Of a stretch of DNA of 64,000 nt, positions 35,508 through 44,756 are shown piece after piece. Each line of letters starts with the position of its first letter. Position 1 is the first letter of the stretch. This stretch comes from Deltaproteobacteria bacterium (GTDB taxonomy: Bacteria > Desulfobacterota > Binatia > Binatales > Binataceae). The DNA lies in NCBI GenBank assembly GCA_021831785.1, contig JAKBMB010000011.1, positions 193,491-257,490 on the forward strand. Reading direction: 5' to 3'. Both the position numbers and the translations under genes were made by a program. Below the pieces are notes generated by a model. The model had not been told where the DNA came from and ran no database searches. It was given only the letters and a program-made list of their open reading frames with translations.

Positions 35508-36158
35508 TCAACCGCGGGCAAGCCCGAGCCTTGCTAACTCGCGGAAAGTGTGAGTTTCGCTGGCGACCTGCGCGAAAGCGACGATATCTTCAGGATAATC
35601 CAGGTCAAGCGCCGGGCGGATCAACTGGAGGATTTGCTCGCGGATTCCAGCCATGCGGCATTCATCACGATGACGTGCCAGGCTGTTAGGACCGAAGCGA
35701 GTTCTGATAACGGTGGGGGGCTGACGCAGGATGACATTAGTCCCGACGCGTTCGTGCGAAGGGACCAGCACTACGCCGGGGCGACCATCGCGGGGCGCGG
35801 CCTCGAACAGGGCGTCTATATCCTCTGCGCGGGTGAGCGGAATATCCGACAGGACAGTGCATACCGCGAGCGCACCGGCCGCTGCGAGATGAGCGGTGGC
35901 GAACTTGACCGCCGCATTGAGTCCGCGCGGAAAGCGTTCGTCCAGGACTATCGCGCCCGCATCCTCGGCTAAGCCCAGCAAAGCTCGGTCAGAAGTCACT
36001 ACTGCCACACGTTCGGCGCGCCGCGCCGCTTTGGCCGCGCCCAGAACATCCAGAAACATCGCGCGCGCCAAGCGTTGGCGCTGTTCCGAGGAAAAACCTG
36101 AGCTGAGCCGCCTCTTGGCGAGGGTGGCTTCTTTGGCCGGGATAAGTACGACGCGCAC
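35508..36158 (-). CDS. cofC: 2-phospho-L-lactate guanylyltransferase-type (F420 biosynthesis)
   Basis: 216 residues from a GTG beginning RVVLIPAKEATLAKRRLSS, the conserved N-terminus of CofC/FbiD; the frame stays open to a GTG at 36230. Other landmarks: VVTSDRALLGLAEDAGAIVLDE, VLSDIPLTRAEDIDAL, PSHERVGTNVILRQPP, LDLDYPEDI. Activates phospholactate or phosphoenolpyruvate with GTP for F420 assembly, consistent with the F420-type oxidoreductase at 6650. Apparently monocistronic. Confidence 0.87.
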   Translation of the reverse strand: MRVVLIPAKEATLAKRRLSSGFSSEQRQRLARAMFLDVLGAAKAARRAERVAVVTSDRALLGLAEDAGAIVLDERFPRGLNAAVKFATAHLAAAGALAVCTVLSDIPLTRAEDIDALFEAAPRDGRPGVVLVPSHERVGTNVILRQPPTVIRTRFGPNSLARHRDECRMAGIREQILQLIRPALDLDYPEDIVAFAQVASETHTFRELARLGLARG

Positions 36159-36759
36159 CAAATCTCTTATAGCCCAGCCGGCTGCCCCGGCCAACGGCGT
36201 CCGGCCTTTCCCTTGCGCGCGGTGCAACACTTAGGACCATCGCCGCTTTTCGTTCGGGGATCATCCTCACCTCGAAACCCAAACCGCTACTCGCCGGCGA
36301 GGATTGCCTTTTCAGCATCAGAGCCGACGATAAGTTTAGGTTCGGCAGCCGCGATCTGAGGTTCCGGGGTCGCATTGCAAGTATAGCCGGGACGCGAAGC
36401 CGACTGCGCGCAATCGGGCGCTCAACGCCCTCGGCCGCTGCGAGAGAGACAGCGCCCCGACCGCTGCGCGCACACCAGCGAAGACCACTGCCGCCACGAG
36501 AACGAATACGGAGCAGCGCCGCGGATCACCGCTCTGCGTCCACTGACGCCTTTACCTATGACGACGCCGCGTTTCTGAGATATATTCCGTCACCCCGGCT
36601 GTGCCGCGCGCGAATACCCCGCGACAGCTTGACTGCACATCTAGTCACGTCCAAAGTTTGAAATAAGCTGGTGGCGGGAAAATGTGGCAGCCGTCGAGTT
36701 GAGAGTTGGCAACGAGAAGTAGCTAAGCCTATGACGCACAAGCGCGTTAGCAACCGGGA
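36159..36759. other. Non-coding stretch of about 600 bases
   Basis: Divergent intergenic region between cofC and the TPR lipoprotein gene. A TTGACT at 36629 could be a -35 box for the rightward gene, but no matching -10 is clear. No ORF or RNA gene is recognised. Confidence 0.45.
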
Positions 36760-37674
36760 ATGAGGATGAGGCAAAGACGTATAGAAGGTGGAGCCGGACG
36801 GTTCGCAAGGACTGCCGGGGCGCTGGTAGCGGCGCTAGCCATGGGGCTGGGGAGCGGATGTCAGCACAATTCCGTCGATAACTACCTGGAAGCCGGGCGC
36901 ACGGCGATGCAACACGACCATCCGAACCAGGCGGAGCAGAACTTCGAGGCCGCGGAGAAGTTGGCCCCAACCGACGCCCGAACCCATCTCGCGTTAGGGG
37001 ATTTGTACCTGCTCAAACACAATACCGACGGGGCCGGTCAGGAGTTCCAGCGCGCTATCGAGCTCGAGCCCAAAAACATCCCTGCGCGGCTTAAGCTCGG
37101 GCGTCTGCTCGCCCAGATGTCGCGGCTTGGGCTCGCCGAGGAGCAGTACCTGGCCGTCCTGGCCTTCGACCCGGCCAACGTGGACGCCCATCTCGGGCTG
37201 GCCGAAATCTTGCGACGCCAAGGCGCCGACGCGGCGGCGGAGCGGGAGCTGCGCGCTGCGCTCGGCCTAGCGCCTAAGGACGCGCAGGCGCACTACGCGC
37301 TGGCGACGCTGCTTAGCAGGCAGAATGGACGCCAGCAGGAGGCGCAGGCCGAGTTTGCCGCCGTGCGCGCGCTGGACCCGAATCTGCTGCCGCCGACGGC
37401 GGTGGTGAACGAAAGGCCCTCGCCTACCTCAGCGAGTACGCCGGCGCCCACGGAAAACGCGAACGCGGCGGAGAAGGTGAAGGCGGTCAGGCAGCGGCGG
37501 TTTCTGCTGTCCCACGACTCGCCGGTATATAATGACCTCAACACGAGCAGCCAGGTAGTCGCTCACGTTCATCGGGGCAAATATGTGATGGTCACCGGGG
37601 TCGGCAACAAATGGCTTAAGATCAGGCTGCGCAGCGGCATTGTCGGTTTCATTCCGACCTCCGCGGTCGAATAA
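36760..37674 (+). CDS. TPR-repeat lipoprotein with C-terminal SH3-like domain
   Basis: 304 residues. Signal sequence with lipobox GSGC near residue 34, four to five tetratricopeptide repeats (~40-205: NYLEAGRTAMQHDHPNQAEQNFEAAEKLAP, ALGDLYLLKHNTDGAGQEFQRAIELEP, and so on), a Pro/Thr-rich linker (~210-240) and a bacterial SH3-type module (~245-303: SPVYNDLNTSSQVVAHVHRGKYVMVTGVGNKWLKIRLRSGIVGFIPTSAV). Likely an outer-membrane-anchored scaffold facing the periplasm or cell wall. Role otherwise unknown. Confidence 0.82.
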   Translation: MRMRQRRIEGGAGRFARTAGALVAALAMGLGSGCQHNSVDNYLEAGRTAMQHDHPNQAEQNFEAAEKLAPTDARTHLALGDLYLLKHNTDGAGQEFQRAIELEPKNIPARLKLGRLLAQMSRLGLAEEQYLAVLAFDPANVDAHLGLAEILRRQGADAAAERELRAALGLAPKDAQAHYALATLLSRQNGRQQEAQAEFAAVRALDPNLLPPTAVVNERPSPTSASTPAPTENANAAEKVKAVRQRRFLLSHDSPVYNDLNTSSQVVAHVHRGKYVMVTGVGNKWLKIRLRSGIVGFIPTSAVE

Positions 37675-37847
37675 TTCCAATCTGGCGAGGACTCAAGCGT
37701 CTCAAACTGCCCGGCGAGGTTAAGATCTACCCCGGATGCGCGCATGCGTTCTTCAACGATACGCGCCCGGACGTTTACAACGAGCAGGCCGCCAGGGACG
37801 CCTGGTCGCGCGCGCTCGAGTTTTTTGCCCGGACGCTGCGCGCCTGA
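37674..37847 (+). pseudogene. Dienelactone hydrolase C-terminal remnant
   Basis: Directly after the TPR gene the +3-type frame reads about 57 residues with the typical dienelactone hydrolase ending: VKIYPGCAHAFFNDTRPDV (catalytic His in GCAHAF) and YNEQAARDAWSRALEFF, then a TGA. The N-terminal two thirds with the Asp and Cys/Ser nucleophile are missing because the TPR gene occupies that place. A relic left by deletion or recombination. Confidence 0.7.
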
Positions 37848-38034
37848 CCGGCCGCGCGGCTCGCCCAAGCGATAGATAATTCGGACGGCGCGCCGACTTT
37901 CCCCGGCTGAACCCGCGCGCAGCTTGGCGAGCGCGGCGAAAGGCGCGCGGTTTAAACGCGGTCGTTGCTTTAAGTTATTGCGTCAAGACCAGAGCCAAGC
38001 TTATTTTCGCGCATCGGGCTTCCAGGTCCTCTAA

Positions 38035-38061
38035 TTGACACGCCGGTTTGCGTGCTATAGG
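38035..38061 (+). promoter_or_regulatory. Promoter candidate for rplU-rpmA-obgE
   Basis: TTGACA (38035-38040), 15-nt spacer, TATAGG (38056-38061), 16 nt before the rplU ATG. Perfect -35 but short spacer; the leader would be only about 10 nt, and no ribosome site is seen before rplU. Confidence 0.45.
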
Positions 38062-38077
38062 TTCCAGTCAATCGGCC

Positions 38078-38395
38078 ATGTTTGCAATCGTTAGGACAGG
38101 CGGCAAACAGTATCGCGTCGCGGTTGGCGCCCAGCTCACCGTGGAGCGCATCGCCGCGGACGTAGGCGCTGAGGTCGCGTTGGATGAGGTTTTGGCTATC
38201 GACGCCGAAGGCCAGAACCGGATCGGCAAGCCGACAGTTGCCGGCGCCCAGGTGCGGGCCAAGGTGATGGCTCAGCCGCGCGGCGCAAAAGTGATCGTCT
38301 TCAAGAAAAAGCGGCGCAAGAATTACCGCCGCAAACGGGGCCATCGGCAGGAACTCACGGTGTTGAAAATTACGGAGATTCGCTGTGGCGCATAA
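38078..38395 (+). CDS. rplU: 50S ribosomal protein L21
   Basis: 105 residues, full bL21: [25 protein letters not shown] at the start and [27 protein letters not shown] at the end, the conserved 23S-binding signature. The ATG at 38078 matches the universal N-terminus. Overlaps rpmA by 11 nt, the conserved rplU-rpmA-obgE order. Confidence 0.97.
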   Translation: MFAIVRTGGKQYRVAVGAQLTVERIAADVGAEVALDEVLAIDAEGQNRIGKPTVAGAQVRAKVMAQPRGAKVIVFKKKRRKNYRRKRGHRQELTVLKITEIRCGA

Positions 38396-38669
38396 AAAGG
38401 GACAGGGCTCGACCCGCAACGGCCGCGACAGCGCCGGCCAGCGTCGCGGAGTCAAGCGCTACGGCGGTCAGGCGGTCAAAGCCGGCAATATATTGGTTCG
38501 CCAACTGGGCACCAAAATTCGCCCCGGGCAGAATGTTGGGATGGGCCGGGACTTCACTTTGTACGCTCTGATTGCCGGTGTGGTAAAGTATCGGACTAAG
38601 GCGCGCGGCCGCAAAGAGGCATACGTGGAAGCTGGGCCGACGCAAACATTTGGCGCCACGCTCGGCTAG
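38385..38669 (+). CDS. rpmA: 50S ribosomal protein L27
   Basis: 94 residues from GTG inside the end of rplU. Typical bL27: [29 protein letters not shown]..., [28 protein letters not shown]. The N-terminal tail reaching the peptidyl-transferase centre is intact. Coupled translation with rplU is likely. Confidence 0.97.
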   Translation: MAHKKGQGSTRNGRDSAGQRRGVKRYGGQAVKAGNILVRQLGTKIRPGQNVGMGRDFTLYALIAGVVKYRTKARGRKEAYVEAGPTQTFGATLG

Positions 38670-38850
38670 CGCTCATCTAGAGCGCCTTCCGGCTTTTTCA
38701 ACTACCCTCCCGCGAGAGACCGTAACAGCATGTGGCGGGCGCCATGCGCGAGCTTTAACCCGCCGTTCGTGAGCGTTCGTAGTACGGCGACGGCTTGGCC
38801 GTGCAGTGACAGCCGCGAACCTGCGTTATTGTTATAATTTACCCATCATC

Positions 38851-39867
38851 ATGCGTTTCGTGGACGAGGCTGAGGTTTTCGTGCGCGCCGGCCGGGGTGG
38901 AGACGGGGCGATCGCCTTTTTGCGGGAGAAGTACCGGCCCTTGGGCGGGCCTGCGGGTGGCGACGGCGGGCGCGGCGGCGACGTTGTATTCGAGGCCGAC
39001 GAGAGCTGCGTCACGCTGCTTGATTTGACGCATCGGCGCCACCTGGCCGCCAAGGACGGCGAGCACGGCCGGGGCAAGGATCAAAATGGGCGGGCAGGAG
39101 CGGATTTAGTGGTTAAGGCACCGGTCGGCACGGTGATGCTTGACCTTGAAAGCGGCGCCGTGATCGCTGACCTAGCTGCCCGCGGCCAACAGGTGATCGC
39201 CGCGCGCGGCGGGCGCGGCGGCTTGGGCAACCGTCATTTCACTTCTTCTACTTTGCGCGCGCCGCGCATCGCGACCCCTGGATGCGCGGGCCAGCAGCGC
39301 CGGCTACGCCTGGAACTCAGGCTTATCGCCGAAGTTGGCCTCGCCGGTTTACCCAATGCCGGCAAGTCAACTCTGCTTGGCGCGCTGACCGGCGCGCAGC
39401 CGAAAGTGGCGTCCTATCCGTTCACGACCGTGGTACCGAACCTCGGCCGCGTATTGTCCGCCGACGACCAAAGCTTTACTATCGCCGACGTTCCCGGCCT
39501 AATCCGCGGGGCCCATCTGGGACACGGCCTCGGCATCAGGTTTTTGCGCCACCTTCGACGTACCCGGGTGCTGGTGCTCGTGGTCGATCTGAGCAGCGAC
39601 GTCGAGCACGATTTGGCGGTTTTAAGAGGCGAGATTGAAGCATTTGACCCGGAACTGCTCCGGCGCCCCTTACTGGTCGCTCTCAACAAGATGGATTTAC
39701 TTTCCCGGCAGGCTGTTGCGGTGAAAGTCGAGCAGGTAACGCTTAAGGCCAAGACCGAGGCGTACGTCATCTCGGCACGCGACGGGCAGGGCCTCCAAGC
39801 GCTGCTGGCGGCGATTTCGCGGGAGCTGCGCCGAACGTCGAGCGGCGATGTCGCAGCTAGCGCATAA
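38851..39867 (+). CDS. obgE: GTPase ObgE/CgtA
   Basis: 338 residues. Glycine-rich Obg fold (1-158: FVDEAEVFVRAGRGGDGAIAFLREK), then the G domain with G1 GLPNAGKST, G2/switch YPFTTVVPNLG, G3 DVPGLI, G4 NKMD, G5 SA. The variable C-terminal OCT domain is absent, as in many Obg proteins. Acts in late 50S assembly and stress control. 20-nt overlap with proB. Confidence 0.95.
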   Translation: MRFVDEAEVFVRAGRGGDGAIAFLREKYRPLGGPAGGDGGRGGDVVFEADESCVTLLDLTHRRHLAAKDGEHGRGKDQNGRAGADLVVKAPVGTVMLDLESGAVIADLAARGQQVIAARGGRGGLGNRHFTSSTLRAPRIATPGCAGQQRRLRLELRLIAEVGLAGLPNAGKSTLLGALTGAQPKVASYPFTTVVPNLGRVLSADDQSFTIADVPGLIRGAHLGHGLGIRFLRHLRRTRVLVLVVDLSSDVEHDLAVLRGEIEAFDPELLRRPLLVALNKMDLLSRQAVAVKVEQVTLKAKTEAYVISARDGQGLQALLAAISRELRRTSSGDVAASA

Positions 39868-40990
39868 GCCGCAGATTTTCCGCCATCTGCGCCGTTTCGT
39901 GCTTAAGGTGGGCAGCGGCGTGCTCGCCGGCCAGGATGGTCTGCGGCGCGAAGTGATCGCGCGGATCGCCGCCGAGGCGAGCAAGCAAGCGCGCGCCGGT
40001 CGCCAGGCCATCGTGGTGACCTCCGGCGCGGTAGCGGCGGGCCGGCTTTGTTTGCGCGCCGTACCGGGCGCCTCTATAGCCGCGCGTCAAGCGGCGGCCG
40101 CTGTAGGCCAGATAGAGTTGATGCGAATCTACGCCGAGGAGTTCGCGCGTTTCGGGCTTACGGTGGCCCAGCTCCTGCTGACCCATGGAGACTTGGCCGA
40201 GACGCGCCGGCGCGAGAACGCGCGCCATACCCTCAACACGCTGCTCAAGCATGGCGCGGTGCCCATCATCAACGAGAACGACACCATCGCGGTAGACGAA
40301 ATCCGCTTCGGCGACAACGACCATCTTTCCGCTCTAGTCGCGGTGCTGGCCCAGGCCGGCCTGCTGGTGATGCTTAGCGACGTCCCGGGCGTGCTCACCG
40401 GCGACCCGCGCCGGCGGCGTGACGCGCGGCGCATTCCTCTAATCGCTGACGGACAAGGCGAGATCAGGGGCGTGGTCGCTGACGGCGCCGGACCGATAGG
40501 CACCGGCGGAATGGCCTCCAAGCTCAAGGCGGCGCGCGAGGCCATGCGCGCCGGCGCCGCGGTGATAATCACCTCCGGGGTCGAGCCCGACGGCCTTGCC
40601 GCCGCGCTCGACCCGAATCGAGAGAGCGGCACCCTAATTTTACCAGCCGCCGCGCGGCTCAAAGGGCGCAAGCACTGGATTGCTTACGCGCTCAAGCCGG
40701 CGGGCTGGCTGCGCCTTGACCGCGGCGCGGCCGAAGCGGTGCGCGTTAACGGCAAAAGTCTGCTGCCGTCGGGCATCAAGGAGGTGCGCGGCGACTTCGC
40801 AAGCGGCGATTGCGTGGCTCTGGCGGACGAAGAGGGGCTCGAATTCGGCCGCGGCTTGGTCAACTATCCCGCTACACACGTGCTCATGCTCAAGGGCAGA
40901 CGCTCGAATGAGATTCTGCGCCTGCTCGGATATAAGGTCTCCGACGAGATCGTCCATCGCGATAACATGGCCTTGCTGAAGGGCTTGTGA
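39848..40990 (+). CDS. proB: Glutamate 5-kinase
   Basis: 380 residues. Amino-acid kinase domain (FVLKVGSGVLAG, VTSGAVAAGR, LTHGDLAETRRRENARHTLNTLL, PIINENDTIAVDEIRFGDNDHLSALVA, GIGTGGMASKLKAA-type GPIGTGGMASK) plus C-terminal PUA domain (~285-375). First step of proline synthesis. Start lies within the end of obgE. Confidence 0.95.
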   Translation: MSQLAHKPQIFRHLRRFVLKVGSGVLAGQDGLRREVIARIAAEASKQARAGRQAIVVTSGAVAAGRLCLRAVPGASIAARQAAAAVGQIELMRIYAEEFARFGLTVAQLLLTHGDLAETRRRENARHTLNTLLKHGAVPIINENDTIAVDEIRFGDNDHLSALVAVLAQAGLLVMLSDVPGVLTGDPRRRRDARRIPLIADGQGEIRGVVADGAGPIGTGGMASKLKAAREAMRAGAAVIITSGVEPDGLAAALDPNRESGTLILPAAARLKGRKHWIAYALKPAGWLRLDRGAAEAVRVNGKSLLPSGIKEVRGDFASGDCVALADEEGLEFGRGLVNYPATHVLMLKGRRSNEILRLLGYKVSDEIVHRDNMALLKGL

Positions 40991-41009
40991 TAGCGCTAAG
41001 GACATCCTG

Positions 41010-42263
41010 ATGGCGCTCAAGAGCGAGCTGGAGACCATGCTGCACGGAGCGCGGCAAGCAGCGCGTGTGCTTGCCCGCTCAAGAGGTAAGGAAAAAAATG
41101 CGGCCCTGCGCCTGTTGGCCGGGGCTTTAAGGGACGCGCGCGACGAAATCCTAGCCGCCAATCAAGGCGACTACGCGCGGGCTCTGGCCCGAGGCCGAAG
41201 CGCAGCCTTTCTCGACCGGCTCAAGCTTGACCGGGCGCGGGTCGAGGCGATGGCGCTAAGCGTCGAGCAGGTTGCGTCGCTGCCCGACCCGGTGGGCGAG
41301 ATAATCGCCGGATGGCGCCGGCCCAACGGGCTTGAGATTACGCAGATTCGCATCCCGATCGGCGTTATCGCAGTAATCTACGAATCGCGGCCCAACGTTA
41401 CGATTGATGCCGCGTGCCTGGGCATCAAGGCCGGCAACGCGGTCGTGCTGCGGGGCGGAAGCGACGCGCTGGAGACGAATCGGGTGCTGGCTCGGCTGAC
41501 CGCTCGGTCGCTGGCTGCGGGCGGCTTGCCGGCCACGGCGGCGGCGTTCGTCGACAACGCCGACCGCGCCGCCATCCAGGTCTTGAAGCAGCGCGCCGAC
41601 ATGATTGACCTAATTATTCCGCGCGGCGGAGCCGAATTGAAGCGGGCGCTCGAGGGCGCGACGGTCCCCATCTTGCCCCATTTCGACGGCGTCTGCCACG
41701 TTTACGTCGACCGCGCCGCCGATCTCGAGATGGCGCAGGAAGTCTGTGTCAACGCCAAGTGCAGCCGTCCCGCGGTGTGCAACGCGATAGAGAACTTGCT
41801 GGTGCACAACGCCGTGGCAGCGGACTTCCTCGGCCCGCTCGGCGAACAATTGAGCGCGCGCGGCGTCGAGATTCGCGGCTGCGAGCGCGCCCGCCGGATA
41901 ATTCCCCAGGCAATCGCCGCGACCGAGCAAGATTGGAACGCCGAATATCTCGACCTGATCCTCGCAATCAAGGTGGTTGACAGCCTGGATGAGGCGATCG
42001 CTTTCATCGCGCGCCACGGCTCGGGGTTGGCCGACGCCATCATCACCGGCGACCTCGCGGCGGCTGGGCGCTTTGCCGAGGAGGTGGACTCGGCGGCGGT
42101 TTACATCAACGCCTCGACGCGATTTACCGACGGCTTTGAGTTCGGTTTCGGCGCCGAAACCGGCATCTCGACCAACCGCTTGCATGCCCGCGGGCCGATG
42201 GGTTTGCGCGAGTTGACCACGTACAAGTATGTCGTCCGCGGCGAGGGCCAAGTCCGCATCTGA
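41010..42263 (+). CDS. proA: Glutamate-5-semialdehyde dehydrogenase (gamma-glutamyl phosphate reductase)
   Basis: 417 residues. Conserved IPIGVIAVIYESRPNVTIDAACLGIKAGNAVVLRGGSDA, IIPRGGAELKRALEGA, catalytic Cys in VCVNAKCSRPAVCNA (~residue 249-255), and RFTDGFEFGFGAETGISTNRLHARGPMGL. NADPH-dependent second step of proline synthesis. 19 nt after proB. Confidence 0.96.
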   Translation: MALKSELETMLHGARQAARVLARSRGKEKNAALRLLAGALRDARDEILAANQGDYARALARGRSAAFLDRLKLDRARVEAMALSVEQVASLPDPVGEIIAGWRRPNGLEITQIRIPIGVIAVIYESRPNVTIDAACLGIKAGNAVVLRGGSDALETNRVLARLTARSLAAGGLPATAAAFVDNADRAAIQVLKQRADMIDLIIPRGGAELKRALEGATVPILPHFDGVCHVYVDRAADLEMAQEVCVNAKCSRPAVCNAIENLLVHNAVAADFLGPLGEQLSARGVEIRGCERARRIIPQAIAATEQDWNAEYLDLILAIKVVDSLDEAIAFIARHGSGLADAIITGDLAAAGRFAEEVDSAAVYINASTRFTDGFEFGFGAETGISTNRLHARGPMGLRELTTYKYVVRGEGQVRI

Positions 42264-42297
42264 CGCTTTGGAGCCGCCGCGGCGACCGGCAAAACCC

Positions 42298-42936
42298 ATG
42301 AGAATAGGCCTCTACGGCGGAACGTTCAATCCGATTCATATGGGTCATCTGCGCGCGGCCGAAGAGGTGCGCGAGGCGATGCGGTTCGATCTTGTGTATT
42401 TCATCCCGGCCGGCACGCCGCCACACAAGCTTGATGGCGAGCTTGCTCCTGCCGACAATCGCCTAGAGATGGTGCGGCTGGCGACGAAAAACAATCTGCA
42501 CTTCATGATCTCTGATTTCGAGGTAAGGCGCGCCGAACGTAGCTATACGATTGACACGGTGCGGTTTTTTCTTTCGAGCTTTCGCCAGCGTACGGAATGG
42601 TTTCTCATGATGGGCATCGACGCGTTCTGCGAGCTGGAGAGCTGGAGAGCAGCCGACGAGCTTACGACCCTATGCAATTTCGTCGTCCACACCCGCGATT
42701 ACGGCGCGGAGTCGGAGCTGCCGCAAAACGCCCTTGCGAACGTTAGGCGCTTTGGCTACAGGAAGGTCGATGATCATTACGCGAACACGAGCGGACGCGA
42801 ATTGTATTTTGTCAAGACGACCTATATTCCGGTCTCGGCCACGGCGATTCGCCGCGCTGCTCGGCAGGGCAAATCGATTCGCTACCTGGTGCCGTTGGAG
42901 GTCGCCGATTATATTGCGCGCCACCGCTTATACTGA
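42298..42936 (+). CDS. nadD: Nicotinate-nucleotide adenylyltransferase
   Basis: 212 residues from ATG at 42298. Nucleotidyltransferase motif GGTFNPIHMGHL at residues 7-18, FIPAGTPPHK, and C-terminal ISATAIRR-type motif (VSATAIRRAARQGKSIRYLVPLEVADYI). Makes deamido-NAD. Followed by rsfS, the common nadD-rsfS pairing. Confidence 0.94.
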   Translation: MRIGLYGGTFNPIHMGHLRAAEEVREAMRFDLVYFIPAGTPPHKLDGELAPADNRLEMVRLATKNNLHFMISDFEVRRAERSYTIDTVRFFLSSFRQRTEWFLMMGIDAFCELESWRAADELTTLCNFVVHTRDYGAESELPQNALANVRRFGYRKVDDHYANTSGRELYFVKTTYIPVSATAIRRAARQGKSIRYLVPLEVADYIARHRLY

Positions 42937-42962
42937 ACGGAGATGATCGCACAGGGCGCGCC

Positions 42963-43349
42963 GTGAATGCTCTTGACAAAACGCTGATTATCGTCGAAGC
43001 GGCGCTGGAGAAAAAGTCGTACGATCTGGTCGTCCTGCAGATCGAGCATCTGGCCTCGATCGCCGACTATTTCGTCATCATGAGCGGCCGCTCAACCGTT
43101 CAGGTCGCAGCGATTGCTCAAGGGATCGAAGAACGACTTCAGCGCGACAGCGTGAGGCCGCTTTCAATCGAGGGGCTGGCGCCTGCGCGGTGGGTGGTTC
43201 TCGACTACAATGACGTGGTGCTGCATATTTTCCACGAGCCGGTGCGCGAACTCTACCGCTTGGAGAGCATCTGGAGCGACGCGGCCAACGTGACGCTGCC
43301 CGAGCCGCTGCGCTCGCAAGCCGAACGATTGAGCCTGCGTGGCGGATGA
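42963..43349 (+). CDS. rsfS: Ribosomal silencing factor RsfS
   Basis: 128 residues from GTG. Oligomerisation/L14-binding domain: KKSYDLVVLQIEHLASIADYFVIMSGRSTVQVAAIAQGIEE, GLAPARWVVLDYNDVVLHIFHEPVRELYRLESIW. Blocks subunit joining in starvation by binding L14. 26 nt after nadD. Confidence 0.94.
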   Translation: MNALDKTLIIVEAALEKKSYDLVVLQIEHLASIADYFVIMSGRSTVQVAAIAQGIEERLQRDSVRPLSIEGLAPARWVVLDYNDVVLHIFHEPVRELYRLESIWSDAANVTLPEPLRSQAERLSLRGG

Positions 43350-43481
43350 CGCTGCCGGTTGCCGAATCGGCGTTGCGCTCCGATTCCGATCCTGGAGCCG
43401 GCGACTCCTCGTCGCTCCCCGGGTGTCAAGCGCAACCTCAGCGCAAGGCAGGGGTTGCTCGTCGCTCAGAGTTGTCGAAGG

Positions 43482-44675
43482 CTACCAGGGGCGCAGCACA
43501 TAGACGGCGGCTCTGGCGCCCAGGATTTGCACCGGCAGGCTGCGAGCGCGCTGAAATTTCATCTCACGAATCAATTGCGCCATCAGTCGAGTCTCGCCGC
43601 TGAGGATCACGATCAGGCCCTCGCGCTTGGTCACCCGTCTGAATTCGGCGAGCAATCGCGGATAGAGCCGTTGGTTTTGCTCGCGGCCGCCGAGCTTTTT
43701 GCCCCATGGCAAATTGGTGACTATCTTATCGATGCATCGGTCGCGAAGCGCAAGCGCAGTCGCGTCCCATCGCGCCAATTGCCAAGGTTTGTGGCGCGGG
43801 CCGAGGTTAGCTTGCGCCGCGCAAATGGCGTCAAGGGAGTTGTCGGCGCCGAGCAGCAGCCTATGCCGCGCCAGGTGGGCACGCTCGACTAATATCGTGG
43901 CGGTGCCGCAGAGCGGGTCCATGACGATATCTTGGGGGCGCGGCTCGGAGAGCCAGGCCAGCGCGGCGCCGACCGCGGGGCGCAGCGCCGCCGGCCGGTG
44001 ACTCAACTGATACTCGCGATGGCGCAAGTGCCGGTCGCTTAGGCGCAGCGCAAGGAACAGTTCGCGATCGATTAGCGTTGCCCAGAATTCAATTGCCCCC
44101 TCTTGGTCGTCGGCCAGACGCCATCGGTGGTCGGTGCGCTCGAGCACGCCCCGTTCGACCGCGCGCTGAAGATCGCTTCGCCGAAAGGGCTGCTGTCCGG
44201 CAATGCGCACCACCACGCGAAAGCTGTGCCCGCGCTTGCCCTTGGGCGAGGGTGTCATCCGCGCGCGCGTACTCAGTGCCGGGTCAATCAAGGGCGTTGC
44301 GCGCGCTGCGCCGCGCGCTTGCTCCAAAATTAGATGTGAGTACAGCGCGCGCCGGTAACCGACCAAAGCGAAAAGGTCTTCGACCGCGCGCAGACGGTTC
44401 AAGGATTCAGGCTCGCCGGCCGCGAACAGGATGATCCCGTTGCGCCCGGGAATTATGCGCCGGCCGAGCGCGCGAAACCCTCCCGCAACGGCGGCTAGCT
44501 CGCTTTGCGCGACCCCTTCGAAACCAGGCTGCGTGTGCGCGACAAAGACATTCGGACCCGCGCGTATCGCGTTGCGCTGGTCTCCGCCGGCGCCGTGCGG
44601 GGTAGACTCAACGCGCAACCGCTTAGTCGGACGATAAATCGAGTCGCTCCTCGCGCTCAAAGGCCCTTCACTCAT
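43482..44675 (-). CDS. THUMP-domain class I SAM methyltransferase (TrmN/RlmL-like)
   Basis: 397 residues. N-terminal ferredoxin-like/THUMP region (~40-195: NVFVAHTQPGFEGVAQSELAAVAG; SFRVVVRIAGQQPFRRSDLQRAVERGV) and a methyltransferase domain with SAM motif MDPLCGTATILVERA (~250-264) and catalytic NLPWG (~327-331). NLPxG rather than NPPYG favours the tRNA guanine-N2 (TrmN/Trm14-like) group over adenine methylases. Convergent with rsfS. Confidence 0.87.
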   Translation of the reverse strand: MSEGPLSARSDSIYRPTKRLRVESTPHGAGGDQRNAIRAGPNVFVAHTQPGFEGVAQSELAAVAGGFRALGRRIIPGRNGIILFAAGEPESLNRLRAVEDLFALVGYRRALYSHLILEQARGAARATPLIDPALSTRARMTPSPKGKRGHSFRVVVRIAGQQPFRRSDLQRAVERGVLERTDHRWRLADDQEGAIEFWATLIDRELFLALRLSDRHLRHREYQLSHRPAALRPAVGAALAWLSEPRPQDIVMDPLCGTATILVERAHLARHRLLLGADNSLDAICAAQANLGPRHKPWQLARWDATALALRDRCIDKIVTNLPWGKKLGGREQNQRLYPRLLAEFRRVTKREGLIVILSGETRLMAQLIREMKFQRARSLPVQILGARAAVYVLRPW

Positions 44676-44756
44676 CGCCTCCCGTCACGGCGCGCGTCGC
44701 GGCTACGCTCTTTACGCGGCGGCCGAGGTTGAGCCCCTAAAGCCGGCGAAACAGGC

